Shown: positions 63,202 to 64,000 of the stretch, in pieces | Position numbering within the stretch: the first letter of the stretch is position 1 | How the letters are laid out: every line of letters begins with the position of its first letter | Assembly (NCBI GenBank): GCA_018136815.1 | Contig: CM030941.1 | Coordinates: 2,079,539-2,143,538 of the forward strand | From: Isochrysis galbana | Lineage: Eukaryota > Haptophyta > Isochrysidales > Isochrysidaceae | Reading direction: 5' to 3' | DNA length: 64,000 nt | Translations under genes and position numbers: made by a program | Notes under the pieces: model-generated | The model's database searches: none | What the model was told of the DNA's origin: nothing | Seen by the model: the letters and a program-made list of their open reading frames with translations, nothing else

Positions 63202-64000
<799 letters not shown>

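Overview
This window is nuclear DNA from a GC-rich, intron-bearing eukaryote. The gene set points to a unicellular alga: kinesin-13, mitochondrial glycine decarboxylase P-protein, Golgi N-acetylglucosaminyltransferase I, a phosducin-like protein, a two-repeat Myb factor, a TLDc protein, a cytochrome b561 fragment and UDP-glucose 4-epimerase. A haptophyte is my best guess. The reasons are the base composition, the short introns whose donors mostly begin GTG (13 of the 16 I could place), and the heavy load of assorted mobile elements. The sequence alone does not settle the species.

Layout. 0-2.8 kb is a patchwork of LINE debris and repeats. 3.1-7.9 kb holds a kinesin-13 gene (minus, eight exons). 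8-12.4 kb is a transposon cluster: a mariner-like MITE with two perfect 23-bp ends, a hAT transposase, and a second hAT fragment. 12.5-15.3 kb is a large leucine-rich-repeat gene. 15.3-19.1 kb is repeat-rich and carries an element ORF. 19.2-20.7 kb is a three-exon gene of unknown function. 22.6-25.6 kb is the P-protein gene (minus), divergent from an NT-C2/EHBP1-like gene at 26.3-28.8 kb. 28.8-30.7 kb holds another hAT fragment and repeats, then a PDCL3-like gene at 30.7-31.4 kb. 31.9-34.8 kb holds a 5'-truncated LINE, a pair of overlapping paralogous ORFs and a b561 gene fragment. 35.5-37.2 kb is the Myb gene. 38-39 kb is repeats, and 40.1-41.6 kb is MGAT1. 42.3-49 kb is retroelement territory, including a chromodomain Ty3/gypsy element and a 100-N assembly gap at 43901-44000. 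50-51.2 kb is the TLDc gene. 53.0-56.6 kb is a large secreted G8/beta-helix protein with a CBM1 module. 56.8-59 kb is an ankyrin relic and nested repeats. 59.7-60.7 kb is a beta-helix protein gene. 63.2-64 kb is the 3' part of GALE (minus), running off the window.

The host genes are functionally unrelated housekeeping genes, as expected in a eukaryotic chromosome, and I see no operon or gene cluster. Two themes recur. Most intact host genes have a strongly strand-asymmetric CT or GA tract just upstream of the start codon. The spaces between them are built from a small number of repeat families that recur in direct and inverted orientation. The most unusual items are the overlapping ORF pair at 33.3-34.3 kb, the MITE whose ends look like grass Stowaway/mariner ends, the three copies of an uncharacterised hAT-associated domain, and the G8-beta-helix-CBM1 protein.
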